In this document: piece after piece, positions 44,130 to 52,536 of the stretch | How positions within the stretch are numbered: the stretch's first letter is position 1 | How the letters are laid out: each line of letters starts with the position of its first letter | DNA from: Pedococcus cremeus | GTDB lineage: Bacteria; Actinomycetota; Actinomycetes; Actinomycetales; Dermatophilaceae | Reading direction: 5' to 3' | DNA length: 64,000 nucleotides | Assembly (NCBI RefSeq): GCF_900111375.1 | Contig: NZ_FOHB01000014.1 | Location: 1-64,000 of the forward strand | Made by a program: the position numbers and the translations under genes | The notes under the pieces: generated by a model | What the model was told of the DNA's origin: nothing | The model's input: the letters and a program-made list of their open reading frames with translations, nothing else | Databases searched by the model: none

Positions 44130-45599
44130 GTGTCGAACACCCCCACGTCCGGGACCGCACCCGTGACGACCCTGCACAACGTCATCGGCGGCGAGGCCGT
44201 CGCCCCCACGGAGGACCGGTGGACCGACGTCACCGACCCCTCGACCGGGGAGGTCTACGCCCGCGCGCCGCTGTCCGGTGAGGACGACGTCGACCGCGCG
44301 TATGCCGCGGCGGAGCGCGCCTTCGAGGGCTGGCGCGAGACCACGCCGTCGGAGCGCCAGCAGGCCCTGCTGCGCATCGCGGACGCGGTGGAGGCCCGTG
44401 CCGAGGAGCTGGTCGAGGCGGAGAGCCGGAACACCGGCAAGCTCGTCCCGCTGACGCTCTCCGAGGAGATCCCGCCGATGGTCGACCAGCTGCGCTTCTT
44501 CGCGGGGGCCGCCCGGGTCCTCGAGGGCAGGTCGGCCGGTGAGTACCTGAAGGGCCACACCTCGTGGATCCGCCGCGAGCCGGTGGGTGTCGTGGGGCAG
44601 GTGGCGCCGTGGAACTACCCGATGATGATGGCCGTCTGGAAGCTGGCCCCGGCCATCGCCGCCGGCAACACCGTGGTGCTCAAGCCCAGCGACACCACGC
44701 CGGTGTCGACCCTGATGCTGGCCGAGATCGCGGCCGAGCACCTCCCGCCGGGTGTGCTCAACGTCGTCACGGGTGACCGCACGACCGGCAGCCTGGTCGT
44801 CGGGCACCGCGTCCCCGCCATGGTCTCGATCACCGGCTCGGTGCGGGCGGGCATGCAGGTGGCCGAGAGCGCGAGCCGCGACCTCAAGCGGGTCCACCTC
44901 GAGCTCGGCGGCAAGGCGCCGGTGCTGGTGTTCGACGACGCCGACCTCCGGGCCGCCGCCGAGGGCATCGCCGTCGCCGGGTACTTCAACGCGGGCCAGG
45001 ACTGCACCGCCGCGACCCGGGTCCTGGTGCACCAGAAGGTCCACGACGAGTTCGTGGCCCTGCTCGCCGAGCAGGCGAGGGCCACGACCACGTCCTACCG
45101 GAACGGCCGCCACGACGAGGACGCCCTCGTGCCACCGGTCAACAACGCGCACCAGCTCGAGCGAGTGCTCGGCTTCCTCGCCGACGTGCCGTCCCACGCC
45201 GACGTCGCGGCCGGTGGTGGCCGGCAGGGCGACCGCGGGTTCTACGTCGAGCCGACGGTCGTGACGGGCCTGCGCCAGGACGACCGCCTGGTGCAGGACG
45301 AGGTCTTCGGGCCGGTGATCACCGTGCAGTCGTTCGACGACGAGCAGGACGCCCTCGCCAAGGCCAACGGTGTGCAGTACGCGCTGGCCTCCTCGGTGTG
45401 GACGTCGGACTTCGGCCGGGCCATGCGCCTGTCCCGGGCGCTGGACTTCGGCTGCGTGTGGATCAACACCCACATCCCGCTGGTGGCCGAGATGCCGCAC
45501 GGTGGGTTCAAGCACTCCGGCTACGGCAAGGACCTCTCGCTGTACGGCCTGGAGGACTACACCCGCATCAAGCACGTCATGGCGAACATCGAGGCCTGA
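44130..45599 (+). CDS. aldehyde dehydrogenase, aminoaldehyde type
   Basis: A 489-residue NAD(P)-dependent aldehyde dehydrogenase. APWNYPMMMAVWKLAPAIAAGNTVVLKPSD forms the cofactor site, general base Glu 258 is in LELGGKAP, and nucleophile Cys 292 in GQDCTAATR. The FNAGQDCTA form is typical of gamma-aminobutyraldehyde dehydrogenases. In this operon it could oxidise 4-aminobutanal or 5-aminopentanal from diamine breakdown. GTG 44130 is preceded by GAGGAGA. Tightly spaced with gabT (three bases). Confidence 0.88.
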   Translation: MSNTPTSGTAPVTTLHNVIGGEAVAPTEDRWTDVTDPSTGEVYARAPLSGEDDVDRAYAAAERAFEGWRETTPSERQQALLRIADAVEARAEELVEAESRNTGKLVPLTLSEEIPPMVDQLRFFAGAARVLEGRSAGEYLKGHTSWIRREPVGVVGQVAPWNYPMMMAVWKLAPAIAAGNTVVLKPSDTTPVSTLMLAEIAAEHLPPGVLNVVTGDRTTGSLVVGHRVPAMVSITGSVRAGMQVAESASRDLKRVHLELGGKAPVLVFDDADLRAAAEGIAVAGYFNAGQDCTAATRVLVHQKVHDEFVALLAEQARATTTSYRNGRHDEDALVPPVNNAHQLERVLGFLADVPSHADVAAGGGRQGDRGFYVEPTVVTGLRQDDRLVQDEVFGPVITVQSFDDEQDALAKANGVQYALASSVWTSDFGRAMRLSRALDFGCVWINTHIPLVAEMPHGGFKHSGYGKDLSLYGLEDYTRIKHVMANIEA

Positions 45600-45602
45600 G
45601 CG

Positions 45603-46979
45603 ATGACCGACACCCTCACCTCCCTGCCCGGCTCCGGCGAGGTCGCCCAGCGCCGGCTGCTCCAGACGCCCGTGCCGGGACCTCGGTCCACCGAGCTGCA
45701 CGCCGCACGCGGGCACGAGGTCGCCCGCGGCTTCGGCACCACCCTGCCCGTCTTCGTCGAGCGGGCCGAGGGCGCGATCCTGGTCGACGTCGACGGCAAC
45801 CAGCTCATCGACCTCGCCTCCGGCATCGCGGTCACCAGCGTCGGGGCCTCGCACCCGAGGGTGGCCGCGGCGGTGGCCGAGCAGGCGGCCCGGTTCACGC
45901 ACACCTGCTTCATGGTCACCGAGTACGAGGGCTTCGTCGACGTCGCCCGGGCGCTCAACCGGCTGACCCCCGGCGACCACGAGAAGCGCACGGCCCTCTA
46001 CACGACCGGCGCCGAGGCCGTGGAGAACGCGGTGAAGATCGCCCGGGCCGCCACGGGCCGTCCGGCGGTGGTCGTCCTCGACCACGCGTACCACGGCCGC
46101 ACGCTCATGACGATGTCGATGACGGCCAAGCACCTGCCCTACAAGGCGGGTTTCGGCCCGTTCGCCCCCGAGGTCCACCGGGCCCCATCGGCCTACCCGT
46201 ACCGGTGGCCCGGCGGCCCCGAGCGCTGCGCCGAGGAGGCCCTGGCGCGGCTCGAGGAGCTGGTGATGACGCAGATCGGCGCCGAGAACGTCGCTGCGAT
46301 CGTGGCCGAGCCGGTGCAGGGGGAGGGGGGCTTCATCGTCCCGGCGCCGGGGTTCCTCCCCGGCGTGGCGCGGTTCGCCCGTGAGCACGGGATCGTCTTC
46401 GTGGCCGACGAGATCCAGACCGGGTTCGGCCGCACGGGTGCCATGTTCGCGTCCGAGCACGAGGGCCTCGTGCCCGACCTCGTCACGTCGGCGAAGGCGC
46501 TGGGCGCGGGGCTGCCGCTGTCGGCGGTCACCGGTCGGGCCGAGCTCATGGGCGCCGTCGACCCGGGTGGCCTCGGTGGCACCTACGCGGGCAACCCCGT
46601 GGCCTGCGCAGCGGCCCTGGCAGCGATCGCCGTCATCGAGGAGGAGGGCTTGGTCGACCGGGCCCGCGCGATCGGGGCCCGGGCGCTGCCCCGGCTGCAA
46701 CGGCTGGCCGAGGACTCGCCCGCGGTCGGTGAGGCCCGCGGGCGCGGCGCCATGCTGGCCCTCGAGCTCGTGCGGCCCGGCACCACCGAGCCCGACCCGG
46801 CGGCGGCCCGGGCCGTGGCGGCGCACTGCCACGCCGAGGGAGTCCTCGTCCTGGTCTGCGGCACCTTCGGCAACGTCATCCGGCTCCTGCCGCCCCTGGT
46901 CATCGAGGCAGAGCTGCTCGACGACGCCCTCGACGTGCTCGAGCACGGAGTGAGGGAGCTCGCATGGTCCACCAGCTGA
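45603..46979 (+). CDS. gabT: 4-aminobutyrate / 5-aminovalerate aminotransferase
   Basis: A 458-residue class III PLP aminotransferase. The PLP motif region reads FVADEIQTGFGRTG and the cofactor lysine is Lys 298 in SAKALGAGLPL. It transfers the omega-amino group to 2-oxoglutarate, giving succinate semialdehyde from GABA or glutarate semialdehyde from 5-aminovalerate; GabT enzymes commonly accept both. The glutaryl-CoA genes downstream favour 5-aminovalerate here (inference). The last 16 bases overlap the next gene. Confidence 0.9.
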   Translation: MTDTLTSLPGSGEVAQRRLLQTPVPGPRSTELHAARGHEVARGFGTTLPVFVERAEGAILVDVDGNQLIDLASGIAVTSVGASHPRVAAAVAEQAARFTHTCFMVTEYEGFVDVARALNRLTPGDHEKRTALYTTGAEAVENAVKIARAATGRPAVVVLDHAYHGRTLMTMSMTAKHLPYKAGFGPFAPEVHRAPSAYPYRWPGGPERCAEEALARLEELVMTQIGAENVAAIVAEPVQGEGGFIVPAPGFLPGVARFAREHGIVFVADEIQTGFGRTGAMFASEHEGLVPDLVTSAKALGAGLPLSAVTGRAELMGAVDPGGLGGTYAGNPVACAAALAAIAVIEEEGLVDRARAIGARALPRLQRLAEDSPAVGEARGRGAMLALELVRPGTTEPDPAAARAVAAHCHAEGVLVLVCGTFGNVIRLLPPLVIEAELLDDALDVLEHGVRELAWSTS

Positions 46980-48550
46980 CCACGCGGGCGGAGGGCCCCG
47001 ACCACGCACCGGTCGACGGTTCGGATGCCGCGCCGGATACCACACCGACCGGCTCCGACACCAGCCACGACCCGCGCACCGGCGAGGCGCTGGGCGAGGT
47101 GCCCTGCACGTCGTCAGCCGAGGTGGAGACGGTGCTGTCACGAGCAGCGGATGCCGCACCGACCCTGGCCGTGACCAGCCCTGCCGAGCGCGCCGGGTGG
47201 TTGCGGGCGCTGGCGGACGCGCTCGAGGCACCCGACACGGCGAACCGGCTCGTGGCGCTGGCCGACCGCGAGACCGCCCTCGGCGAGGTCCGGCTGACCG
47301 GCGAGCTGGCCCGGGTGGCGGCGCAGCTGCGCTTCTACGCCGACGTGGCGCAGGAGGGGTCCTGGCTGCGGGCCACCGTCGACCACGCGACGGCGACCAC
47401 CCGCTGGCTCGGCCGGGTGCAGCAGCCGCTGGGGCCGGTCGCCGTCTTCGGGGCCAGCAACTTCCCGTTCGCCTTCGGTGTCCTGGGCAACGACACGGCC
47501 TCCGCGCTCGCCGCGGGGTGTCCCGTGGTCGCCAAGGCCCACCCGGCCCACCCGTTGCTGTCGGCCGAGCTCGGCAGGCTGGCGACGGGGGCCCTGGGCG
47601 AGGCGGGTGCCCCGGCCGGCGCCTTCGGCCTGGTGGCGGGGTTCTCCGCCGGCGCGACGCTGGTGGCCTCGCTGCACACCGCCGCCGTCGCCTTCACCGG
47701 TTCCCAGCAGGGCGGCCTGGCCCTCTGGCAGCTGGCCAACCAGCGCGACGTGCCCGTCCCCGTCTTCGCCGAGATGGGCACGGTGAACCCGGTGGTGCTC
47801 ACCGCCGGCGGTGCGGCCCGGCTGGCGCAGGTGGCCGACGGCTTCGTCGGCTCCTTCACCCTGGGCACGGGCCAGTTCTGCACCAAGCCCGGGCTGCTGC
47901 TGGCCCCGGCCGGCTCGAACGCGGCTGCCGCCGTGGGGCTCGCTCTGGAGGCTGCGGCTCCGCGCGGCTGGCTGCTGACGGACGGCATCGCCCGGGCGGC
48001 GTCGGCAGGCGTGGAGGAGCTGGTGGCAGCAGGCGCGCGAGTGGTGGCGCAGGTGCCGATGGCCGACGGCGGGTGGGCCGCGCCCGCGACGGTCCTCTCG
48101 GTGCCGGCCGCCGCGCTGGTGAGGGGAAGCCGCCTGCTGGAGGAGTGCTTCGGGCCGGTGGCCCTGGTCGCGGAGTACGCCGACGCGGACGAGCTGCGCC
48201 ACGTCGTGGGGCAGCTGCAGGGAGCCCTCGCCGCGAGCGTCATGACCGCTGGGCCCGACGACCCCGACACCGCTGCGGCGGTGTCGCTGCTGGCGCCCCT
48301 CGTCGGCCGGGTCGCCGTCGACGACTGGCCGACGGGCGTGGCCTGGACCTGGGCCCAGCAGCACGGCGGCCCGTGGCCCGCCACCACGGCGCCGTGGGCC
48401 ACCTCGGTGGGGGCCGCGGCGCTCGACCGCTTCACCCGCCCGGTGGCCTTCCAGTCGGTGCCGGATGCCGCCCTGCCCGCGGCGCTCCGGGCGGACAACC
48501 CCTGGCACCTGCCCCGACGGGTCGACGGCAGGCTCGAGGTGCCCTCGTGA
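46964..48550 (+). CDS. aldehyde dehydrogenase (NADP+), semialdehyde type
   Basis: A 528-residue aldehyde dehydrogenase of the alpha-ketoglutarate-semialdehyde dehydrogenase-like group: GASNFPFAFGVLGNDTASALAAGCPVVAK, general base Glu 270 in AEMGTVNP, nucleophile Cys 306 in GQFCTKPG. It is more divergent than the first dehydrogenase of the operon. It probably oxidises the semialdehyde made by GabT to the dicarboxylate. The N-terminal 30 residues are a Thr/Asp-rich extension, so a later start is possible. Overlaps gabT by 16 bases and the next gene by four. Confidence 0.85.
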   Translation: MVHQLTTRAEGPDHAPVDGSDAAPDTTPTGSDTSHDPRTGEALGEVPCTSSAEVETVLSRAADAAPTLAVTSPAERAGWLRALADALEAPDTANRLVALADRETALGEVRLTGELARVAAQLRFYADVAQEGSWLRATVDHATATTRWLGRVQQPLGPVAVFGASNFPFAFGVLGNDTASALAAGCPVVAKAHPAHPLLSAELGRLATGALGEAGAPAGAFGLVAGFSAGATLVASLHTAAVAFTGSQQGGLALWQLANQRDVPVPVFAEMGTVNPVVLTAGGAARLAQVADGFVGSFTLGTGQFCTKPGLLLAPAGSNAAAAVGLALEAAAPRGWLLTDGIARAASAGVEELVAAGARVVAQVPMADGGWAAPATVLSVPAAALVRGSRLLEECFGPVALVAEYADADELRHVVGQLQGALAASVMTAGPDDPDTAAAVSLLAPLVGRVAVDDWPTGVAWTWAQQHGGPWPATTAPWATSVGAAALDRFTRPVAFQSVPDAALPAALRADNPWHLPRRVDGRLEVPS

Positions 48551-49764
48551 CGGCGCCGCTCGACGGCCTGCTCGTCGCCGACTTCAGCCGCGTGCTCGCC
48601 GGGCCGTACGCCACCGCGACGCTGGCCGACCTCGGTGCCGAGGTGGTCAAGGTCGAGCGGCCGGGACTCGGCGACGACACCCGTCACTGGGGACCGCCCT
48701 GGACGGCGACGTCCTCGTCCTACTTCGAGTCCGTCAACCGGTCCAAGCGGAGCGTCGAGCTCGACCTCAAGGACCCCGCCGACCTGGCCCTGGCCCGCGA
48801 GCTGGCCGGACGCGCCGACGTGCTGGTGGAGAACCACCGCAGCGGCGCCCTCGACCGCCTCGGCCTCGGCTACGCGGAGGTCAGCCGCGACAACCCGGGC
48901 ATCGTCTACTGCTCGGTCACCGGCTTCGGCAGCGGTGCCGGGGCGGAGGTGCCGGGCTACGACTTCCTCGTCCAGGCGGTCGGCGGCCTCATGAGCATCA
49001 CCGGCGACCCGCACGGCGAGCCCACGAAGGTCGGCGTGGCCCTGGTCGATGTGCTCACCGGCAAGGACGCGGTCGTCGGGGTGCTGGCCGCGCTGGCGGA
49101 GCGAGCGCGCACCGGGCAGGGCCAGCACGTCGAGGTCAACCTGCTCTCGAGCCTGCTCGGAGCCCTGGCCAACCAGGCCGGCGCCTACCTCGCGACCGGC
49201 TCCAGCCCGACGCGGATGGGGAACCGCCACCCGTCGATCGCTCCCTACGAGACGCTGCGCTGCCGCGACCGCTCGGTCGCCCTGGCGTGCGGCAACGACG
49301 GACAGTTCCGCCGCCTCGCGGAGGCTGTCGGCGTGCCGCACCTCGCCGACGACCCCAGGTTCGCCCGCAACCCCGACCGCGTGGCACACCGCGACGCCCT
49401 CGTGGAGGCGCTCGAGGACGCCCTGGGCGAGGACGACGCCGACTCCTGGGTCAAGCGCATCGGCGACACCGGGGTGCCGGTCGGCGTGGTGGGCGACATC
49501 GGGTCGGCGATCGCCCTCGCCGAGTCGCTCGACCTCGGTCCCACCGTGGACGTCGGGCCGGGCCACCCCCGGCAGGTCCGCCACCCCGCCACCTACTCCC
49601 GCAGCACCACCCGACCGATGGGTGCCCCGCCGGCCCTGGGGCAGCACAATGACGAGATCCGGGCTTGGCTCACCCGGCCGGCCGGCAGCCGCCCCGAGGC
49701 GGCGGGCCGGACGACCGAAGGGACCGAGCCGAGCACCCGGCACACCGAAGGAGACGCACCGTGA
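48547..49764 (+). CDS. CaiB/BaiF (class III) CoA-transferase, probable glutarate type
   Basis: A 405-residue class III CoA-transferase with the N-terminal DFSRVLAGPYATATLADLGAEVVKVERPGLGDDTR motif region and catalytic Asp 168 in VDVLTGKDA. Located directly before glutaryl-CoA dehydrogenase, it most likely activates glutarate to glutaryl-CoA with succinyl-CoA as donor, as the human SUGCT enzyme does. A 30-residue Arg/Gly/Thr-rich C-terminal tail lies beyond the family end. GTG start overlaps the previous stop (GTGA). Confidence 0.88.
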   Translation: MTAPLDGLLVADFSRVLAGPYATATLADLGAEVVKVERPGLGDDTRHWGPPWTATSSSYFESVNRSKRSVELDLKDPADLALARELAGRADVLVENHRSGALDRLGLGYAEVSRDNPGIVYCSVTGFGSGAGAEVPGYDFLVQAVGGLMSITGDPHGEPTKVGVALVDVLTGKDAVVGVLAALAERARTGQGQHVEVNLLSSLLGALANQAGAYLATGSSPTRMGNRHPSIAPYETLRCRDRSVALACGNDGQFRRLAEAVGVPHLADDPRFARNPDRVAHRDALVEALEDALGEDDADSWVKRIGDTGVPVGVVGDIGSAIALAESLDLGPTVDVGPGHPRQVRHPATYSRSTTRPMGAPPALGQHNDEIRAWLTRPAGSRPEAAGRTTEGTEPSTRHTEGDAP

Positions 49765-50963
49765 CCACCCAGCAGCAGAAGCTCCCGCCGGTCGACCCGA
49801 TGGACCTCGCGGGCATCGACGACCTGCTGACCGACGACGAGAAGGCCGTCCGGGCCTCGGTCCGCCAGCTCTGCGACAAGCTCGTCGACCCCTACGTCGC
49901 CGACTGGTTCGAGCGGGGCGAGATCGACGACATCCGCGGCCTGGCCCGGGAGTTCGGCTCGCTCGGCCTCCTCGGCATGCACCTCGAGGGCTACGGCTGC
50001 GCCGGGATGAGCGCGACCGAGTACGGCCTGGCCTGCCTCGAGCTGGAGGCCTCCGACTCGGGGGTGCGCTCGCTGGTCTCGGTGCAGGGGTCGCTCGCGA
50101 TGTACGCCATCTGGCGCTGGGGGAGCGAGGAGCAGAAGCAGCAGTGGCTGCCGCGGATGGCCACGGGCGAGGCGATCGGGTGCTTCGGCCTCACCGAGCC
50201 CGACCACGGCTCCGACCCCGGCTCCATGCGCACGCGGGCCCGCCGGGACGGCGACGACTGGGTGCTCGACGGTCGCAAGATGTGGATCACCAACGGGTCC
50301 ATCGCCGACGTCGCGGTGGTCTGGGCCAACGCCGGCGAGGAGCACGGCGGCATACGCGGTTTCGTCGTGCCCACCGACACCCCTGGCTTCTCCGCACCGC
50401 TGATCAAGCACAAGCTGTCGCTGCGGGCGTCGGTCACGAGCGAGCTGGTGCTCGACGGCGTGCGGCTCCCCGCCGACGCCGTGCTGCCCGAGGTGCGAGG
50501 GCTCAAGGGCCCGCTCTCCTGCCTGAACGAGGCCCGCTTCGGCATCGTCTGGGGCGCCCTCGGCGCGGCCCGGTCCTCGCTCGACGCCGCCCGCCGCTAC
50601 GCCATGGAGCGCGAGCAGTTCGGCCGGCCGATCGCGGGCTTCCAGCTCACCCAGCAGAAGCTCGCCGACATGGCGCTGGAGTACACCAAGGGCCTCCTGC
50701 TGGCCCTGCACCTGGGCCGCCGCAAGGATGCCGGCACGCTGCGCCCGGAGCAGGTCAGCCTCGGCAAGCTGAACAACATCCGCGAGGCGCTCGAGATCTG
50801 CCGGACGGCGCGAACCATCCTGGGCGCCAACGGGATCTCGCTGGAGTACCCCGTGATCCGCCACATGAACAACCTCGAGTCGGTGCTCACCTACGAGGGC
50901 ACCGTCGAGATGCACACCCTGGTGGTCGGGCAGGCCCTGACCGGGGTCTCGGCGTTCCGTTGA
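49761..50963 (+). CDS. gcdH: glutaryl-CoA dehydrogenase
   Basis: A 400-residue acyl-CoA dehydrogenase that oxidatively decarboxylates glutaryl-CoA to crotonyl-CoA. CFGLTEPDHGSDPGSM is the flavin-site motif, LNEARFGIVWGALGAA is the glutaryl-CoA dehydrogenase-type arginine segment, and catalytic Glu 379 lies in TYEGTVEMHTL. AAGGAG precedes GTG 49761, whose first bases overlap the previous stop. Last gene of the operon, and the key evidence that the pathway ends in glutaryl-CoA. Confidence 0.9.
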   Translation: MTTQQQKLPPVDPMDLAGIDDLLTDDEKAVRASVRQLCDKLVDPYVADWFERGEIDDIRGLAREFGSLGLLGMHLEGYGCAGMSATEYGLACLELEASDSGVRSLVSVQGSLAMYAIWRWGSEEQKQQWLPRMATGEAIGCFGLTEPDHGSDPGSMRTRARRDGDDWVLDGRKMWITNGSIADVAVVWANAGEEHGGIRGFVVPTDTPGFSAPLIKHKLSLRASVTSELVLDGVRLPADAVLPEVRGLKGPLSCLNEARFGIVWGALGAARSSLDAARRYAMEREQFGRPIAGFQLTQQKLADMALEYTKGLLLALHLGRRKDAGTLRPEQVSLGKLNNIREALEICRTARTILGANGISLEYPVIRHMNNLESVLTYEGTVEMHTLVVGQALTGVSAFR

Positions 50964-51076
50964 CGGCCGGCAGGACCCCTTCGGGGGAGCACGGACGGCC
51001 CGATTTCAATTGTGAGCCGGTGTCCGTGTAGTCTTCCCGACGCACTCACGCGCTCGCCTCGGCGGGCTCGTGGAAG

Positions 51077-51149
51077 GCCCCCTTAGCTCAGTCGGCAGAG
51101 CGTTTCCATGGTAAGGAAAAGGTCGTCGGTTCGATTCCGACAGGGGGCT
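51077..51149 (+). tRNA. tRNA-Thr (GGT)
   Basis: A 73-base tRNA with acceptor arms GCCCCCT / AGGGGGC, anticodon loop ATGGTAA (anticodon GGT) and T-loop GGTTCGATTCC. CCA is not encoded. A TAGTCT hexamer at 51029-51034 may be the promoter -10. Confidence 0.95.
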
Positions 51150-51181
51150 CTGGGAAGGCGCCCACCGGCGCCGCGCCCCGA

Positions 51182-51255
51182 GGCGGGGTAGCTCAGATGG
51201 TTAGAGCGCACGACTCATAATCGTGAGGTCGCGGGATCGATGCCCGCCCCCGCTA
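51182..51255 (+). tRNA. tRNA-Met, elongator (CAT)
   Basis: A 74-base tRNA with anticodon CAT in CTCATAA. The anticodon stem CACGA/TCGTG lacks the three G-C pairs of initiators, so it is an elongator. The acceptor begins with a G-T pair. The T-loop reads ATCGATG, with A in place of the usual T54. Mature CCA is not encoded. It lies 32 bases after tRNA-Thr and ahead of rpmG, a common actinobacterial order. Confidence 0.93.
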
Positions 51256-51382
51256 CTGCCGCGAAGTCAGGGCGACGATTTCAGAAACAGCCCTGGGGTC
51301 GCGTACCCTGTTGTGTCGCCGCGCCTCGCCGCAGCGGCCCCCGACAGTTTTCACCCGTGTCATCTCGAGAGCAGGTTGCCCC

Positions 51383-51553
51383 GTGGCTAGCAAGAGCGCA
51401 GACGTCCGCCCCAAGATCACCCTGGCGTGCACGGAGTGCAAGGAGCGCAACTACATCACCAAGAAGAACCGTCGGAACAACCCCGACCGTCTGGAGATGA
51501 AGAAGTTCTGCCCTCGCGACGGCCGCCACACGGTGCACCGCGAGACCCGCTGA
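51383..51553 (+). CDS. rpmG: 50S ribosomal protein L33
   Basis: A 56-residue L33: [36 protein letters not shown] then [14 protein letters not shown]. The first zinc pair CxxC is present but the second is CPRD instead of CPRC, so the fourth ligand is Asp. It begins with GTG 51383 and ends with the invariant HRETR. The tRNA-Thr/tRNA-Met/rpmG arrangement supports co-location with translation genes. Confidence 0.94.
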   Translation: MASKSADVRPKITLACTECKERNYITKKNRRNNPDRLEMKKFCPRDGRHTVHRETR

Positions 51554-51651
51554 CCGCACCCCAGCAGCGTCGACAGCCGCCCCGGACCCCTCGGTCCCGG
51601 GCGGCTTTGTCGTGGGCCGGGCGGCTTTGTCGCGGGTTCGCCGTCGCCCCA

Positions 51652-51665
51652 TAGAGTGGTCGCCA
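51652..51665 (+). promoter_or_regulatory. -10 element for a leaderless hadA transcript
   Basis: TAGAGT at 51652-51657 ends 7 bases before ATG 51665, and no ribosome site is present, which together suggest a leaderless mRNA. Confidence 0.5.
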
Positions 51666-52111
51666 TGTCCGTCAACGCAGAGTTCGCGGGGCGCACCTAC
51701 CCGCCCAGTGGCCCGTATGCCGTGGACGCGGCGAGCATCGCCGCGTTCGCCGCGGCGATCGGCTCCACCGACCCGGTGCACACCTCCACGGAGGCGGCCC
51801 GGGCCGCCGGCTACCGCGACGTCATCGCGCCGCCGACCTTCGCGGTGACCTTGGCGCAGCAGTGCGACCGACAGCTCATCGAGGACCCCGAGGCGGGGAT
51901 CGACTTCTCCCGGGTGGTGCACGGCGAGCAGAGGTTCGTCCACCACCGGCCCATCACGGCCGGCGACACGGTGCTCGGCACCCTCACGGTCGACGGCGTG
52001 CGGGCTGCGGGCGGCCACTCGATGGTCACCACCCGCACCGAGCTCGCCACGACGGACGGGGAGCCGCTGTGCACCTCGACCTCGACCATCGTCGTCCGGG
52101 GAGGGGAGTGA
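51665..52111 (+). CDS. (3R)-hydroxyacyl-ACP dehydratase, HadA-like subunit
   Basis: A 148-residue hot-dog fold MaoC N-terminal (UPF0336) protein. The hydratase helix region reads FAAAIGSTDPVH...APPTF but lacks the full catalytic D-x-x-x-x-H set, as expected for the HadA/HadC partner. It forms a heterodimer with the next gene product to dehydrate 3-hydroxyacyl-ACP in fatty acid elongation. The rpmG-hadA-hadB order is conserved in actinobacteria. Confidence 0.85.
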   Translation: MSVNAEFAGRTYPPSGPYAVDAASIAAFAAAIGSTDPVHTSTEAARAAGYRDVIAPPTFAVTLAQQCDRQLIEDPEAGIDFSRVVHGEQRFVHHRPITAGDTVLGTLTVDGVRAAGGHSMVTTRTELATTDGEPLCTSTSTIVVRGGE

Positions 52112-52113
52112 CC

Positions 52114-52536
52114 ATGGCTCCGCGCAGCCTGAGTGGGACCGCCGTCGGCGACACCTTCGGCCCCGTGACCATCCCGGTCACCCGTGAGGCCCTGGTGGCC
52201 TACGCCCACGCCTCCGGTGACCACAACCGCATCCACCAGGACGAGGACTTCGCGAAGTCGGTCGGCCTGCCCGACGTCATCGCCCACGGCATGTGGACCA
52301 TGGGCGCCTCGGGTGCGGTCGTCGAGCAGTGGGCCGGTGACGGCGGACGAGTCGTCGAGTTCGGCACCCGGTTCACCAAGCCGGTGGTGGTGCCCCAGGA
52401 CGGCGCCGAGGTCGAGGTGACCGGCGTGGTGAGGTCGGTCGACGAGGAGACCCGGCGGGCCGTGGTCGACGTGACCACCACCTGCGGCGGCGAGAAGGTG
52501 CTCGGGCGCTGCACCGCCGTCGTGCAGCTCGACTGA
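52114..52536 (+). CDS. (3R)-hydroxyacyl-ACP dehydratase, HadB-like catalytic subunit
   Basis: A 140-residue MaoC-type hydratase. The hydratase-2 motif is intact: YAHASGDHNRIHQDEDFAKSVGLPDVIAHGMW, with catalytic Asp and His. GGGGAG precedes ATG 52114 by five bases; GTG 52108, overlapping the hadA stop, is an alternative. Its stop overlaps the murB ATG. Confidence 0.87.
   Translation: MAPRSLSGTAVGDTFGPVTIPVTREALVAYAHASGDHNRIHQDEDFAKSVGLPDVIAHGMWTMGASGAVVEQWAGDGGRVVEFGTRFTKPVVVPQDGAEVEVTGVVRSVDEETRRAVVDVTTTCGGEKVLGRCTAVVQLD

Noticed and set aside
51257-51382. Further tRNA between tRNA-Met and rpmG
   Set aside because: No cloverleaf with T-loop and anticodon stem could be drawn; the region only fits an rpmG leader.
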